DNA from: Bathymodiolus brooksi
Lineage: Eukaryota; Mollusca; Bivalvia; Mytilida; Modiolidae
Length of the DNA: 64,000 nt
Direction of reading: 5' to 3'
Assembly: GCA_963680875.1 (NCBI GenBank)
Contig: OY804583.1
Location: 37,011,982 to 37,075,981, forward strand
The notes under the pieces were generated by a model that did not search any database, had not been told where the DNA came from, and worked only from the letters and a program-made list of their open reading frames with translations. Shown piece by piece: positions 28,357 to 39,080 of this stretch. A program made the translations under genes and the position numbers. How positions within the stretch are numbered: position 1 is the stretch's first letter; each line of letters begins with the position of its first letter.

Positions 28357-28726
28357 CCACACCGGTGGTGTAATGGTTAGCGTGCTGACCTCGAGTGCGG
28401 TAGATTGTAGGATCGAGCCCGATCGGGTCAAACCAAAGACTATAAAATTGGTATTTGTTGTTTCTCTGCTAAGCACGCAGCATTAAGGAGAAAGAACAAA
28501 GACTGGTTGACTCGAAATCAGGATAATATGTATGAGTGGGTCAGACATATCTAGCCACAGACCGTTGTTTCAGTGAGCTAACACTCTAAAAATCCAACTA
28601 AGCGTGTTGGTCTAGTACAAAGCGGACCTCATCATCATTTCATTGAAAATTAACTTGTTTTCGCCATGATATAGTTGAAAAATAGCTGAATTGGCATTAA
28701 ACAAATATCACTCACTCACTCACTTA
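28357..28726 (+). mobile_element. tRNA-headed SINE with CACT tail (full-length copy)
   Basis: The head resembles a tRNA promoter: A-box-like GGTGTAATGGTTAGCGTG followed about 40 bp later by a B-box-like GGATCGAGCCC. The body contains ACTATAAAATTGGTATTTGT, a CAGCATTAAGGAG block, GTTGTTTCAGTGAGCTA and CTTGTTTTCGCCATGATATAG, and ends ATTAAACAAATATCACTCACTCACTCAC. Related copies in this window lie at 29160, 29791, 33050, 34738, 43626, 46330, 52310 and, reversed, 52943. It is a Pol III-type SINE, not a functional tRNA gene: no acceptor-stem pairing was seen. Confidence 0.85.
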
Positions 28727-29159
28727 GAAACTATTAATCTGAATGAACCAAATTTACATTATAAATGGTTAAATCTTGCAAAAATAATTCATTACCAGGT
28801 GAGTGATACATGATCAGGTGGACCCCTGTTTTTTTTTAATTTAAATTAATTTTGATTAATCACTTGCTCGTGATCTTACTCTCGGCCTTGGGTTACAGAT
28901 GTATAAAATTTTACGCATGAAATTGACACTAATTTTTTTATGAACCATACAATTATGTTATGAAATTGGTTAGTCTCGTATTGTTATGTCTTGTTGTTCA
29001 TCAATATTAGTTAGCTTTTAATGTGTTTTTTCTTCTATTTAGATTTTGTGTATTTCTAATTAAAACTAATTAAGACAAATTTAATGATAAAGGTTATAGA
29101 CGTAAGTGAACATGTGTGAAATCTGTTTATTTTTTAAGCGTAAGACAAACTTTTAGGAG

Positions 29160-29235
29160 ACCGCCTCCGTGGTGTTATGATTGGTGTGCTTACCTTAAGT
29201 GTAGAAGTTTGTGGATTTATTAGTCCCAAGCAATA
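29160..29235 (+). mobile_element. tRNA-headed SINE, head fragment
   Basis: CCGCCTCCGTGGTGTTATGA and GGTGTGCTTACCTTAAGTGT match the A-box region of the SINE at 28357. The rest of the SINE is replaced by the tandem array that starts immediately after. Confidence 0.65.
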
Positions 29236-29570
29236 CTGATAACTGAAATCTAGTACCTACCCTGCTGATGACCAGCACTGATAACTGAAATCTAGTACCT
29301 ACCCTGCTGATGAGATAACTGATAACTAAAATCTAGTCCCTAACCTGCATATCAGTACTGATAACTGAAATCTAGTCTCTAACCTGCAGATGAGATAACT
29401 GATAACTGAAATCTAGTACCTACCCTGCTGATGACCAGCTTTGATAACTGAAATCTAGTCCCTAACCTGCATATCAGTACTGATAACTAAAATCTAGTCC
29501 CTAACCTACATATCAGTACTGATAACTGAAATGTAGTCTCTAACCTGCTGATGAGCAGTCCTGATAACTA
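29236..29570. repeat. Minisatellite of about 40-48 bp units, about 8 copies
   Basis: Units contain CTGATAACTGAAATCTAGT, then CCCTAACCTGCATATCAGTA or a TACCCTGCTGATGA variant. Two to three variants alternate, suggesting slippage or unequal exchange. The array abuts a truncated SINE head. Confidence 0.85.
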
Positions 29571-29790
29571 TGTATCATCCAATGAAAATTGGGATTTTGA
29601 AACTTTGAAGTGTTACTAAGCTACTTTGCATGCTACGAGCAATCTGATTGGCCAAAAAAGGCCATAACAATATTTATCGTATTATTATATATTCATGACA
29701 TTAGGTCACTCACATGTGACCCTTAAAGAGGTTTCCTCAAACCTCCCACACTGCAACATATCAGGGGAGCGTGTGAGGTGTGATTTTAAT

Positions 29791-30230
29791 CATGTTGGTG
29801 TTGTGATTAGGTGCGTTTGACTTGAGTGTAAGATATTAAGTTTGATATACCATGATCCACTCATCCCAAGCACAATAGATATAGTTCTTGCTGCTTCTAA
29901 GTATGCAGCATTAAAGAGTAAGAACAATAACTGGTTAGCAACAATCAGAATAATATGTTGAGAATGGAGCAATAACTGGTTAGCAACAATCAGAATAATA
30001 TGTTGAGAATGGAGCAATAACTGGTTAGCACAATCAGGATAATATGTTGAGAATGGAGCAATAACTGGTTAGCAACAATCAGGATAATATATTGAGAATG
30101 GAACGTCTTACCTGTCCACTCTTTGTTTTTGTTAGCTAGAATTATTGTTTTGGTCTTGCACAAAGCACACATCATAATCACTCATGAAAACTGTTACTTG
30201 TATTTGCCATGATAAAGCTATAGAATATAG
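29791..30230 (+). mobile_element. tRNA-headed SINE with internal amplification
   Basis: The copy runs from a degraded head (GTTGGTGTTGTGATTAGG) through the CAGCATTAAAGAG body to GCCATGATAAAGCTATAG. Within it, at about 29924-30102, a 45-bp piece (AATAACTGGTTAGCAACAAT plus TGTTGAGAATGGAG) is repeated four times. A single copy of this piece is the normal SINE sequence, so this is a young tandem amplification within a SINE. Confidence 0.8.
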
Positions 30231-31246
30231 TGATGGATAAATGCAGTGAAAATAATGTTCGTCCTCTTGTTAAAATGTCATAAGAAAAACTTAGGCTTTC
30301 TTTAAATAATTTGATTCTAATGGAAACAATCTAAGCTATTTTGTATAAGCAGAAGGCAGTCAGGGACAGTCATCTATTAACAAAAGTCCAATAGACTTAA
30401 TGTTAAAGTTGTTGGTTTTTTTTATATAGAAGTTATAATTAAGTTATTGATATTTTCCAATTTGATTGCATTTTGATTTTAGCAGTTGAAACAAATAAAA
30501 AAAAAAAATTAAATCATAAAATGTGTTGCCCGCATTCTTTGTAAACGATGTTACCAGAGGTTAACAATTTACAAAATCAAAATAGACAGATATTTATCTT
30601 AGTATTTTTTATGGAAAAAATAATAATTAAAGGCACATACAACACGAAACATTTATATGTAATGGAACTACACAATTTAATGTATGCAAGTAATTTTGTC
30701 CTATATAAAATACATAGATGCAGTCAGGAAACAGATGGCCACAATTTGTATGGCAATATGTATGTGTGAAGCATAATATATCAGGAATTGTATCACTGCA
30801 TTGTTTTTATAGCTAATGAAGGATGTTGTATAAGATGTTTATTTATTTTCTTTTAGCTGTATACTACCTTCAAAAGACATTTGATATTAGGTCATGTTAG
30901 AGGTCATATTTTCAATCGACCAATCAGCGACAACCCTACCAAATTTTGGGGTGTAAAAATAGAGCACATGCTTAGAACTGTCGTCTGATTGGTCAATACA
31001 TGTATGCTCAAATGTCCTGCATATTATTGGATGGTCAAAGATGAACAAAAGGTTACCTGGCATGACCCCATATGGGATGGGATGTTAGATAGCAGAGTAG
31101 TACCTCAAAAAAATTTAATAAACGTTATGGAGACGACATGAAATAGGACACAATATATTTGGGATAAAGAAACTTTTTTTTATAAAAAATTATTATGAGT
31201 AGGAGCTTTGATTGAATTAGCATCTTCTCTTTGATAAATAGGGAGT
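30231..31246. other. AT-rich DNA, no gene seen
   Basis: No exon was recognised. A short inverted pair GACCAATCAG (30918-30927) and CTGATTGGTC (about 30985-30994) resembles the arms of the degraded element near 24098. Confidence 0.45.
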
Positions 31247-31372
31247 TATGGTGGTGTTTAATGCCACTTTCAGCAATATTTCAGTTATATTGTGGCAGTC
31301 AGTTTTATAAGTGGAGGAATCCGGAGAAAACCACTGACCTGTCACAATCACGACCACGACAGCCCCCGCCCA
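31247..31372 (-). mobile_element. Meta-domain-like SINE, reversed, internally deleted
   Basis: Read on the minus strand it carries the family's tail (CTGAAATATTGCTGAAAGTG, then ATTAAACACC) and the AAAACTGACTGCCAC block. The central segment is missing, so the tail runs almost directly into the head motif CGTGGTCGTGA. Confidence 0.75.
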
Positions 31373-31448
31373 ATTATATTCAAGACAATTGAATATATTG
31401 ACAAATCAGACAGCAGCTCTTGGCATGTACTCACTTTCATGCATAAAG

Positions 31449-31530
31449 ATTGAGAAGGTTGCAATCGATCACTGATGGATTGGTTGAAAATATGGACCCT
31501 GACATGGAGTCATACTGGATGTCATTAGAA
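31449..31530 (+). CDS. Kinesin C-terminal region, exon 1 of those visible
   Basis: The open frame reads [20 protein letters not shown], continuing SYWMSLE to a GTTAGT donor. The acceptor AG at 31447-31448 has a weak pyrimidine tract. The short, well-conserved-looking segment is plausible for the KIF13 region following the central domain. The exon ends on a codon boundary, while the next exon starts with two bases of a codon. A second GT at 31535 would restore phase. Confidence 0.6.
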
Positions 31531-34500
31531 GTTAGTGTAACGCCAAAGACGAAAAAAAGATACAACAAAGATCTAATTAGTTATAGGCCTCTTGTTTCAT
31601 TGATTTCAATTTATATATCTATGACTGAGAGTTATATTTGTATTGCTATTTTCCCAAAAAAATAAAATTAGAATGTGTTGCCTTTAAAAAAAGGGGAGGG
31701 GCATGTAAGACAAACTGTCATCAATTTTACAGATAAATAGAACTTTTTTTTTGTCTAGTAGTCCCACACTTTCATTAAAAGACATTGAAAGTTATTTCTT
31801 ACAAACTTTCAAATGTTTTAAAATTATTTAGCCACAAAATATTAATTTGACTTAGTAATGTGAAACTTTTATATCTTATTTTGAAAGTTGAATGACGTAT
31901 ATTACATTATTGGTTGTAACTAGTTTATCAACAGACACATTGCTAATTCATGGAATGATTTCCTAAAAATATCATATCAATGAAATATTTGTATCATATT
32001 ATCAAAAATAATATTGATAATTTATTCTTTTTCCACCCTTCAGCAGCCTCACCGAAGTCATTACTCAGTCCAATGAGTTCAAAGGTTAAACCAATGTCAA
32101 CATTAGTGGAAGAACAGCATCACAGAGAGACCAAATCATTATTGAGAAGAGATTCAGATGAGGTGAATATCAATTTATCATTAGTTAATGGTCTTTATGA
32201 GAAACCAGACATATAAAATCTTCTCCTCTGAAACTGCTTGGCCAAATGAACTCGAAACGTAATAAGAAGCATCTACAGAAGGCCCTCTTTGAAGATTGCT
32301 CGTTTCAATTTGATCTGTTAACAAACATGGCCACCACAGGCGAACCTTGTTTCTGATTGGTCGATTTCTAAAAATTCTTCTCCTCTGAAGTCTGTGAAAT
32401 TAAAAGCAACAATTTTTTTTCGAGGAAGTCGCGTCAAAATCCATAATTAATGAAGCAATGATTTAAATTTAATAAAAACGTAGATATCAAATTTACTTCA
32501 CACCTTTCTGGAATCACCTACACCCAAAAGTCAAAAGATTGGAAAACTAAATAATTTTAAAATCCTTGATAGCAATAAAGCTTTTTTCTTCTTCTTACCT
32601 TCCAACTTTGGAAAAATGTTATGCACAATATATAAATGTATGAATATTGTATTTACAACATTTTGTTTTCGGAATAGACAGGTGTTCAGTTTATACAGGT
32701 GAATTGAACAAAGATTTCCTGCATTTGGGCTTTTTAAGTTCTGTTTATACAGGATTCCAGTTTATTCAGGGTTCGGTGCAGACAGATTTTCACGGAATCT
32801 GATTTCTGGATTCGTAGTCATACAGAGTATAAGTTTCATACTTGTACTCTACAATCGCCCAATGAGAACGTTGTATTTATTGGATGTTCTGATCTGATGA
32901 TTTGGGAGGATGAGAACAATATTTGTACTTGTTAGTACTATGACCAAAATGTCTGATGTATAAAACTCTCCAGAGTAGAAATAAAACATGTCAGCAAATT
33001 ATTACAGTATGCACAGTTCAAAAACTAGCTTCTGTATTTCTTATAAACTGCATCTCTGGTGCAATGGTTAGCATGCTTACCTCGAGTGCGATAGATCGTG
33101 AGTTCGAGCCCTGGTTTGATCAAACCAAAGACTATAAAATTGGTATTTGTTGCTTCTCCCCTAAGCATGCAGTATTAAGGAGTAAGAGCAAAGACTGGTT
33201 GGCTCGGAATCTGGATATTGTGTTCAAGTGGGGCGACATGTCTATCCGCAGGCTGTTGTTTGAGGGAGCAAGCCGTTATAAAATTCAACTTAGCATGTTG
33301 GTCTAGTACAAATCGGATTTCATTGAAAATTAACTTGTTCTCGCCATTATGTAGTTGAAAAATTGCTATGGCTTACTATGGCTTATATGTTTTGTAGGAT
33401 TTTGATGAAGGTGGTCTTTCTGAAATCCAAAGAAAAAAATTGCAATCTGTGATAGAGCCTGAACCAAATAGTGTCAGTTCTGATGATTTTCAGGATTTTG
33501 AATCCTATCAGAGCCAACAACCACCAATGGAAGCAAATCCCTCCAATTCAACAGCCGTGGAAATTCCACATTCATCAACAAATGATAGTTTAGCGGAGAT
33601 ACAAGGAAAATTGTTTACTCCTAGTTTAGTTTCTAGTGGCTATGGATCACAAGCTGTATCTATGTTGACCTTGTCCTCGGAAGATTCACTAAGTCTACGA
33701 AGTATAGAGGACAATGTTGAGGGACACAAAGACTCTAGAGGAAGTCAGAAAGGCAGTATTGAACAAACCAGTAGCTGTAGTGAGAGTGATGAAGATCATC
33801 AAGGTGTTTCAGATGTTTGTCATTCAGAGTCAGACGAGCGTTTAACTGAATATAATAATAGTAATGTAATGGAAGCATCAGATTCAGATTCAAACAAAAC
33901 TGCTTTATCACAAGAAAAAGTAGATAGTTCTGATAACATAGAAAATACTAGTGTATATAATAACTCTGTAGAAACCTCTAAGGCTACTGACCTTGAAAAG
34001 GAATCAAATATGTCAGGTGCTTGTGCAATTACAAATAAAACTGTAGATGGCGTTGATCCTTACAGTGAGACTGCAATGGAGGAATTAGAAAAATTAGGAT
34101 TTGATGAGGAAGAGGAAGACATTACAGAAGATAAAAATGGTGCATCAGAAATTGAACTTTTTATTTCAGAGGAAAATGATACGAAAATGGCTCTTGATAA
34201 AAATAGGACTACAAATAAATTGATTTCCAATAAGAGTTATATCCCGCCAAGTACTTTAGAAAAGGCAAAAAGTGTTGTGAAGCGACCCCAACGGCCATTG
34301 TCGTGTATCCTTCCAGCAGAACAAAGCATAATGGAAGAAAGTATGAAGAGAAATAGTTTAGATTTACACATGTCTGATGAGGAAGAAATAGGTTTGTAAT
34401 TTATATTTACACATGTCTGATGAGGAAGAAATAGGTTTGTAATTTAGATTTACACATGTCTGATGAGGAAGAAATAGGTTTGTTATTTAGATTTACATGT

Positions 34501-37027
34501 GTCTGATGTGGAAGAAATATGGCACCCCACCCAAAAATCTATGGATTTTATATATTTATTAATAAGCATATTAATTTAATGATTTTGATCATTCAGGGTT
34601 AGGGTTTGGGTAATTATTCTATTTTTGGGTGGCGGTGCCATTTGTAATTTAGATCTACAAATGTTTGATGTAGAAGAAATAGATGTGTAATTTATTTAAT
34701 TTTTTTTTAAGTAAGTAAGGACCTATATCCAAAATTAACTGCTTCGGTGGTGTAATGGTTAGCAGCATACTCTGGAGCCATGCTCTGACTAATCCAAAGG
34801 CTACACAATTTATATTTTCTGCTTCACTGCTAAGTAGCATTAAGAAGGAAGAGCCAAAGACTGCTTAGATTAAAGTCAGAATAATATGTCTTTGAGTGGA
34901 GCAAATATTTTATGCATATTCAGGACGAGTTTAGAAAAAATAACTTTTTTTAATAATGAATGTAAAAATTGGAGGAACTCATTTTTAGCTCACCCGGTGA
35001 GCTATTGCCATCACTTGGCATCCGTCGTACGTCGTAAACTTTTTCAAAGATCTTCTCCTCTGAAACTACTAGACCAATTGGAACCAAACTTGGTCTGAAT
35101 CATCACTAGGGTGTCTAGTTTCAAAATTGTGTCTGTTGATGCCGGGCACCAATCAATATGGCTGCTGTTACTTAAAATAGAACATATGGTAAAATTGCAT
35201 GTTTTGGGGTAATAACTCAAAAAACGTTATTAATATCAGAAATCTGACAAGGGTAAAAATGAGCACAGCAAGATCTAACTACCCTGCAATTTTTAAGTAA
35301 ATCCCATTACCCATTTTGGAGTTATTGCCCTTTTTTCATCAAATGTTCTAGATTTTAATACTTTCATCTTATATCTCAAAAACTATTAGAGATAGAGGGA
35401 AAGTTTAAACTGCAAAAATGTTCAGCATGTCGAGATCTACAAAAAAGTTCCACAGTTGAAAATGTCTGACAACTGTGTGAAGAGTTATTCCTCTTGAAAT
35501 GCATTTTGTTGTTGACTTTCACTGCTTTTGGTTAATCAAATAATCAAAGGGAAGCAACTCTATTACAAAATGTGAAGTAGCAAAAGCTAAATTTTGAGAA
35601 TGATTGACATTTATGTTTTTTTACAGCAATGTTGATAACTTACATTAAAGGGGGAACCTCTGCCCAAATTGTTTTGGAGAGGGGGTCTGCAATGACGAGG
35701 GCTACATTTGTTATTTTTTGACCGACGTTATCAAGTTTTATTGACTGATGTTGTTATTATACCCAGGTGAGCTATACAGGCTCCCAGGAGCCTCTAGTTT
35801 TTATTGATATTTAAGTAAAAGTGATATTGAATTTTTTTTTTCTTTTTCTATTGATATAGAAGACTGTGACGATTCTATGAGTACCTGTTCTTTCGGTAGT
35901 CGTGCAGACCTGGACAGATTACAAGAAGTTCCTATTCCATCATAGATCATCATTGGTGAAAGTGTTATTGTCACACCTTCCAAAGGTTCCCAGAAAACAG
36001 GAGTTGTACAGTTTGTAAGATCGGTTGAATTTGCAGCTGGGCCATGGGTTGGCGTAGAACTTGATTTGCCAGAAGGTGATTATTAAATTACTAATGTCAA
36101 GTTGCCATGGAAACCGTTTGTGAAGAGTTTGAAGATAACAAAGCAGTAATCAGAATCCATAAATTGAAGAAAGACAGACTACACAATGGCCAAAAGTAAA
36201 ATGACAACGATCTACAAATCACTACAAAGCAAACTAAAGATTGAGTAACACGAACCCGCTGAAAACCAGGGCTGAACTCAGGTGCTCTGGAAGGGTAAGC
36301 AGTTTCTGCTCCACTAATGCCACCCATCGTGTTGTTCTTGTGTAACGGTTAACCAAGTTATAGTGGCGACCGTTAAATTTTTGAAACGATGACTTCAACT
36401 TAATGTTATTTCTTACTTGTATCTACTAAGAAATTGGGCTTTTGTCATAATGTTATAAGCGGTTTAGTTTGGTTTTGTGCCACTTTTAACAATAATTCAG
36501 TTATATGGTAGCGGTCAGTTTTGTTGGTGGGGGATACCGGAATACCACTGACCTGTCGCAAGTCACTGACAAACTTTATCACATAATGTTTTATCGAGTA
36601 CACTTTGCCATGAACAGGGTTCGAACTCACAAATTTATTGGTACTAGGCACTGATTGCACAGTTAGCTGTAAATCCAACTACCATACGATCAAGACCACG
36701 ACGGCTCTCATTGTGTTATATACGTAGGTAATTATTATCTGTCATATATTTCTTTATACAGGAAAAAATGACGGGTCAGTAAATGGAATCCGATACTTCA
36801 AATGTAGGCCAAGACACGGCGTTTTTGTACGACATGACAAACTTATAATGGACAAGAAAAGAAGAGGGTCTCGAAAGAGGGCTAGTACAGATTCCAAACG
36901 TCACAGTATGGGAAACATGCAGAACCGATCTCCTGCGTCAGCAAACCCTACTAAAAACCTGCACGCAGGGAATTCTGGGAACTTTATGAAATCAACCAAC
37001 TCTAGTAGTGCTAAGAAAAAGTTATGA
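31449..37027 (+). CDS. KIF13-like: KIF13-type kinesin-3, 3' part with C-terminal CAP-Gly domain (partial; in-frame stop)
   Basis: Five exons are visible: 31449-31530, 32044-32162, 33398-34391, 35860-36075 and 36762-37027. Kinesin-3 motors of the KIF13 group carry vesicles toward microtubule plus ends and end in a CAP-Gly domain that binds microtubules or EB-like partners. The seen part holds a Ser-rich segment, a long acidic linker rich in Ser/Asp/Glu, then the CAP-Gly fold with its GKNDG signature and a Lys/Arg/Ser-rich tail to a TGA. Reading phases agree from exon 2 to the end; exon 1 does not join exon 2 in phase at its best donor, so an exon may be missing between them. A TAG at 35943-35945 interrupts the frame 5' of CAP-Gly. 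The motor and FHA exons are not upstream within this window. It is either a real gene with an error or allele at the TAG, or a decaying copy. Confidence 0.75.
32044..32162 (+). CDS. Kinesin C-terminal region, Ser/Glu-rich exon
   Basis: The acceptor TTCTTTTTCCACCCTTCAG is strong, and the donor is GAG|GTGAAT. The frame includes [20 protein letters not shown] and ends in LLRRDSDE on a codon boundary, which matches the phase-0 start of the exon at 33398. A repeated CAG at the acceptor gives an alternative start three bases later. Confidence 0.7.
32218..32345 (+). repeat. Fragment of the AGCTCACC dispersed element
   Basis: TCTTCTCCTCTGAAACTGCT and ATGGCCACCACAGG resemble the interior of the larger copy at 34986. 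The ends are missing. It lies within a kinesin intron. Confidence 0.5.
32676..32800 (+). repeat. Dispersed repeat with TTTATTCAGGGTTC motif
   Basis: GTTCAGTTTATACAGGTGAA and TTTATTCAGGGTTCGG occur here, and the same motifs recur at about 37160-37540 and 39570-39712. It is the likely source family of the 26-bp minisatellite at 37316. Confidence 0.6.
33050..33372 (+). mobile_element. tRNA-headed SINE in a kinesin intron
   Basis: This well-preserved copy has A-box-like TCTGGTGCAATGGTTAGCAT and B-box GTTCGAGCCC, followed by the standard body to CTCGCCATTATGTAGTTG. It ends about 25 bp before the acceptor of the exon at 33398. An open frame of 116 codons across it is incidental. Confidence 0.85.
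33398..34391 (+). CDS. Kinesin C-terminal region, long acidic linker exon
   Basis: This 994-bp exon follows a TTTTGTAG acceptor and is open for 331 codons. It starts [20 protein letters not shown] and contains many Ser, Asp and Glu residues, with stretches such as [11 protein letters not shown] and EEEEDITED. It ends HMSDEEEI plus one base. This is the low-complexity region between the central domain and the CAP-Gly in KIF13 proteins, likely unstructured. Its 3' end and splice donor are tandemly repeated just downstream. Confidence 0.82.
34363..34520. repeat. 43-bp tandem repeat of an exon 3' end with its splice donor
   Basis: TTTACACATGTCTGATGAGG plus AAGAAATAGGTTTGT recurs at 34363, 34406, 34449 and (diverged) 34492. 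The first copy overlaps the coding exon end and its donor AG|GTTTGT at 34392; equivalent donors lie at about 34435 and 34478. A more diverged copy is seen at about 34640-34690. Reading through the first copy meets TAA immediately. Confidence 0.9.
34738..34905 (+). mobile_element. tRNA-headed SINE, 5' portion
   Basis: GCTTCGGTGGTGTAATGGTT begins a degraded head, continuing through the TAGCATTAAGAAGG body, and ends near TTTGAGTGGAGC. The 3' half is absent. Confidence 0.75.
34986..35797. mobile_element. Dispersed element with AGCTCACC...GGTGAGCT ends
   Basis: The left end reads TAGCTCACCCGGTGAGCTAT; the right end carries CAGGTGAGCTATACAGGCTC and CAGGAGCCTCTAG. The interior has CATCACTTGGCATCCGTCGT, and ATCAATATGGCTGCTG. 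No coding frame is evident. Fragments of the same family occur at 32218 and 40777. The inverted GAGCT-rich ends suggest a non-autonomous DNA element, but I cannot assign a superfamily or see a clear target duplication. Confidence 0.65.
35860..36075 (+). CDS. CAP-Gly domain, first exon, with in-frame TAG
   Basis: A strong pyrimidine tract and ATAG acceptor precede this 216-bp exon, which enters and leaves in phase 1, matching its neighbours. After a Ser/Asp-rich start ([20 protein letters not shown]) it reads QEVPIPS, then TAG at 35943-35945, then [20 protein letters not shown] and [12 protein letters not shown] of the CAP-Gly fold. Family members usually have Trp at the stop's position (a PEW/PDW-type motif), so TAG probably replaces TGG. 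Starting the exon after this TAG would need a phase-0 donor, and the preceding donor is phase 1. Confidence 0.85.
36118..36360. repeat. Dispersed repeat in the CAP-Gly intron
   Basis: AGATTGAGTAACACGAACCC, GGTGCTCTGGAAGGGTAAGC and CACCCATCGTGTTGTTC resemble a repeat I associate with bivalve and gastropod genomes. A short relative (ACACAATGGCCAAAA...AACTAAAGATC) is present at 58530-58590. Family not named. Confidence 0.45.
36459..36713 (-). mobile_element. Meta-domain-like SINE, reversed, near full length
   Basis: On the minus strand: head with CGTATGGTAGTTGGATTTAC, a B-box-like GAGTTCGAACCCTGTT, then the CAAGTCACTGACAAACTTTA block (as read on plus), and an AAACTGACCGC-type tail with a GTTAAAAGTGG ending. 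It lies in the intron splitting the CAP-Gly domain. Confidence 0.82.
36762..37027 (+). CDS. CAP-Gly domain, second exon, and C-terminus
   Basis: The exon follows TTTCTTTATACAG. It completes the glycine split by the intron to give [20 protein letters not shown], the CAP-Gly groove signature, then [11 protein letters not shown] basic tail ([18 protein letters not shown]) and an Asn/Ser-rich end follow, closing with AKKKL and TGA at 37025-37027. Confidence 0.88.
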
Positions 37028-37315
37028 GGACAGTACGATTATTTTTCAGTCATTTACAAATTCAGAGAAATTTACTTTTAAGATTTTACATATTTTCCTC
37101 AGATGAAAAGGGAGCATGTAAGCTTGACGAGATATGTTTATGAAATACAGTGAAATCAGGGAGATATGTTTATGAAATACTTTGAAACAGTCTAAACTAA
37201 ACCTCCTTCGGACCAACTTTTGTGTCCAATATTAAAGCAAATGTTTGGTTTATACAGGTTAAATTAACAATGATATCATACTTTGGTATTTCATTAAAAG
37301 TTTGGCTTATACTGG

Positions 37316-37540
37316 AAACAGGTTTATTCAGGGTTCTGTTTAGACAGGTTTATTCAGGGTTCTGTTTAGACAGGTTTATTCAGGGTTCTGTTTAGACAAG
37401 TTTATTCAGGGTTCTGTTTTGACATGTTTATTCAGGGTTCTGTTTAGACAGGTTTATTCAGGGTTCTGTTTAGACATGTTTATTCAGGGTTCTGTTTAGA
37501 CAGGTTTATTCAGGGTTCTTTTTAGACAGGTTTCACTGTA
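37316..37540. repeat. 26-bp minisatellite, about 8-9 copies
   Basis: CAGGTTTATTCAGGGTTCTG plus TTTAGA repeats directly after the kinesin stop codon, in the putative 3' UTR or just beyond it. Flanking sequence (TTTATACAGG...GATATCATAC) shows it arose from the dispersed family also at 32676 and 39570. An AATAAA at 37550-37555 follows the array and could serve as a polyadenylation signal. Confidence 0.88.
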
Positions 37541-37555
37541 TTGCATTGGAATAAA

Positions 37556-38670
37556 CACAACATAGTTTTTTTTGGGGGGGATAAAATGGGGGATTTTTTG
37601 TCAAGTAAATATTTCCTCTATTTTGATTAAAATTTATTTTCAATCAGTCTTTTATATACATTTTCTAATCTTTATAAAATATGTTTTCCTGAATTTGTGA
37701 ATGAATGAAGTTTGTAGTACATGAACTATTTACAGTGATTTAGGACCAGTAATTGTCTATTTTTAGATAAACAAAGTTCTGTGATTTATTTTTAGCAGTC
37801 TGATTGATAGAAATTGATTTTAGTGCTATATATTTTTTTTTGTTGGTGTTAATTAATTAATCTACAAACTTTTTCTATGTATATTGTAAGTAGTACATAT
37901 GATAACTTGAAAGAATCAAGAAAATTTGAAGAAAAAAATTTACTTTTCCATATTTTACGAGGAGCAATCGTTATATTTTCTGTACTAGAAGTCTTTATGC
38001 TTAATAGGTCTAATTACCCATAAACTAACTGTTGTTAACATATGTATTGGAAGTAATAAAAAAAATGTTGCTACCTGTAGTTAATTTTGAAAACAAATCT
38101 ACGTAGGCCTTTTGTATTGTAAAATCTTGACCAAAATTGGCATTTTCATCCAAGACATGCAAAAATGATATAATAATATAAAATAATATATCCAAGAAAA
38201 TTTGAATAAAAAATATATTTATATTACTCTCATGAATACAAAAATGAAATATTTAAATAAAAAAAAAAGAATCTGTTCTTAATTATTTCCCCAAAGATTG
38301 ACTAAGGTAGTATGCAGTGTTGAAATTGACAAAAATTTTGAAATTTACTTTCTGTCAAATGTTTTTTCATAAGATTGAATTATAATTGGAATGAGTAAAA
38401 ATATATGATTTTAAAATGTTCACTTCTGTATCTTTTATACCGTAGCATAGACTAGAGTTATCTTTCCTTTAAACTTTCTATCAGACTAAACAGTATTATC
38501 AAATATTTGTACGGTATATCTTAAATCGTAAGGTATATCCGACAAGTCAATAATAACATAACATCGCTCAATAATATAATGCCAAAACAGAGCAATAGAC
38601 GAAGAGTGAATAACGTCCTTTGTTTTAGTTGTGACGATTCTATAGAAAAGTGTCTGTTCAATTTTAGATC
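37556..38670. other. AT-rich DNA, no gene seen
   Basis: Contains long A and T runs and AT-rich simple sequence, but no exon or repeat family I recognise. Confidence 0.5.
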
Positions 38671-38842
38671 TAGAGTCAAACCTGCCCAAGAGGTCACCTC
38701 TATTAAGCAGCCATCTGTATTAAAAGGTCACCTTTTTCATGTCCCATCATATAAAATTTCATATGAATTGAACCTCTTTTAAGAGGTCACTTGTCTTAAA
38801 TGCCCACTTTTTCTTTGTCCTCTTAATACAGGTTTGACTACA
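38671..38842. mobile_element. Small inverted-repeat (MITE-like) element
   Basis: GTCAAACCTG at 38675-38684 is matched by CAGGTTTGAC at 38829-38838. Inner arms also pair (AAGAGGTCACCTCTATTAAG against CTCTTTTAAGAGGTCACTTG, partially). No coding content. Confidence 0.6.
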
Positions 38843-38925
38843 TTTGAACCTTGTTATCTTGAACTTGGATAAGTAATTTTCTTGTTAACACGAAATGAAA
38901 TAAGGTTTATTTGTAGTACAGTAGC

Positions 38926-39080
38926 CCCCCTTCTTATAAGGACACTCCCACCAAAGGCCACTCCTCTTATAAGACCACTCCACTTTATCAGGCCATATTT
39001 TATTTGCATTGATATTGTAAAATAGTATATACTGTCCCCCTCACGAGAGGCCACCTAGGGGTGTCCTTATAAGAAGGAGA
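38926..39080. mobile_element. MITE-like element with CTTCTTATAAGGACAC inverted ends
   Basis: CTTCTTATAAGGACAC at 38930-38945 and its exact reverse complement at 39061-39076 bound about 115 bp of non-coding DNA with further GGCCAC motifs. The target duplication is not clear. Confidence 0.7.

Noticed and set aside
28361..28425. tRNA gene suggested by A-box and B-box-like motifs
   Set aside because: No acceptor or anticodon stem pairing was found and the motif recurs as the head of a dispersed SINE with a constant body and CACT tail.
32956..33306. 116-codon plus frame upstream of the kinesin exon
   Set aside because: It runs across a SINE copy; the peptide corresponds to SINE sequence seen elsewhere in other frames.
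38486..39054. Three 66-67 codon frames
   Set aside because: They overlap small inverted-repeat elements, have no similarity to proteins I know and overlap one another on opposite strands.
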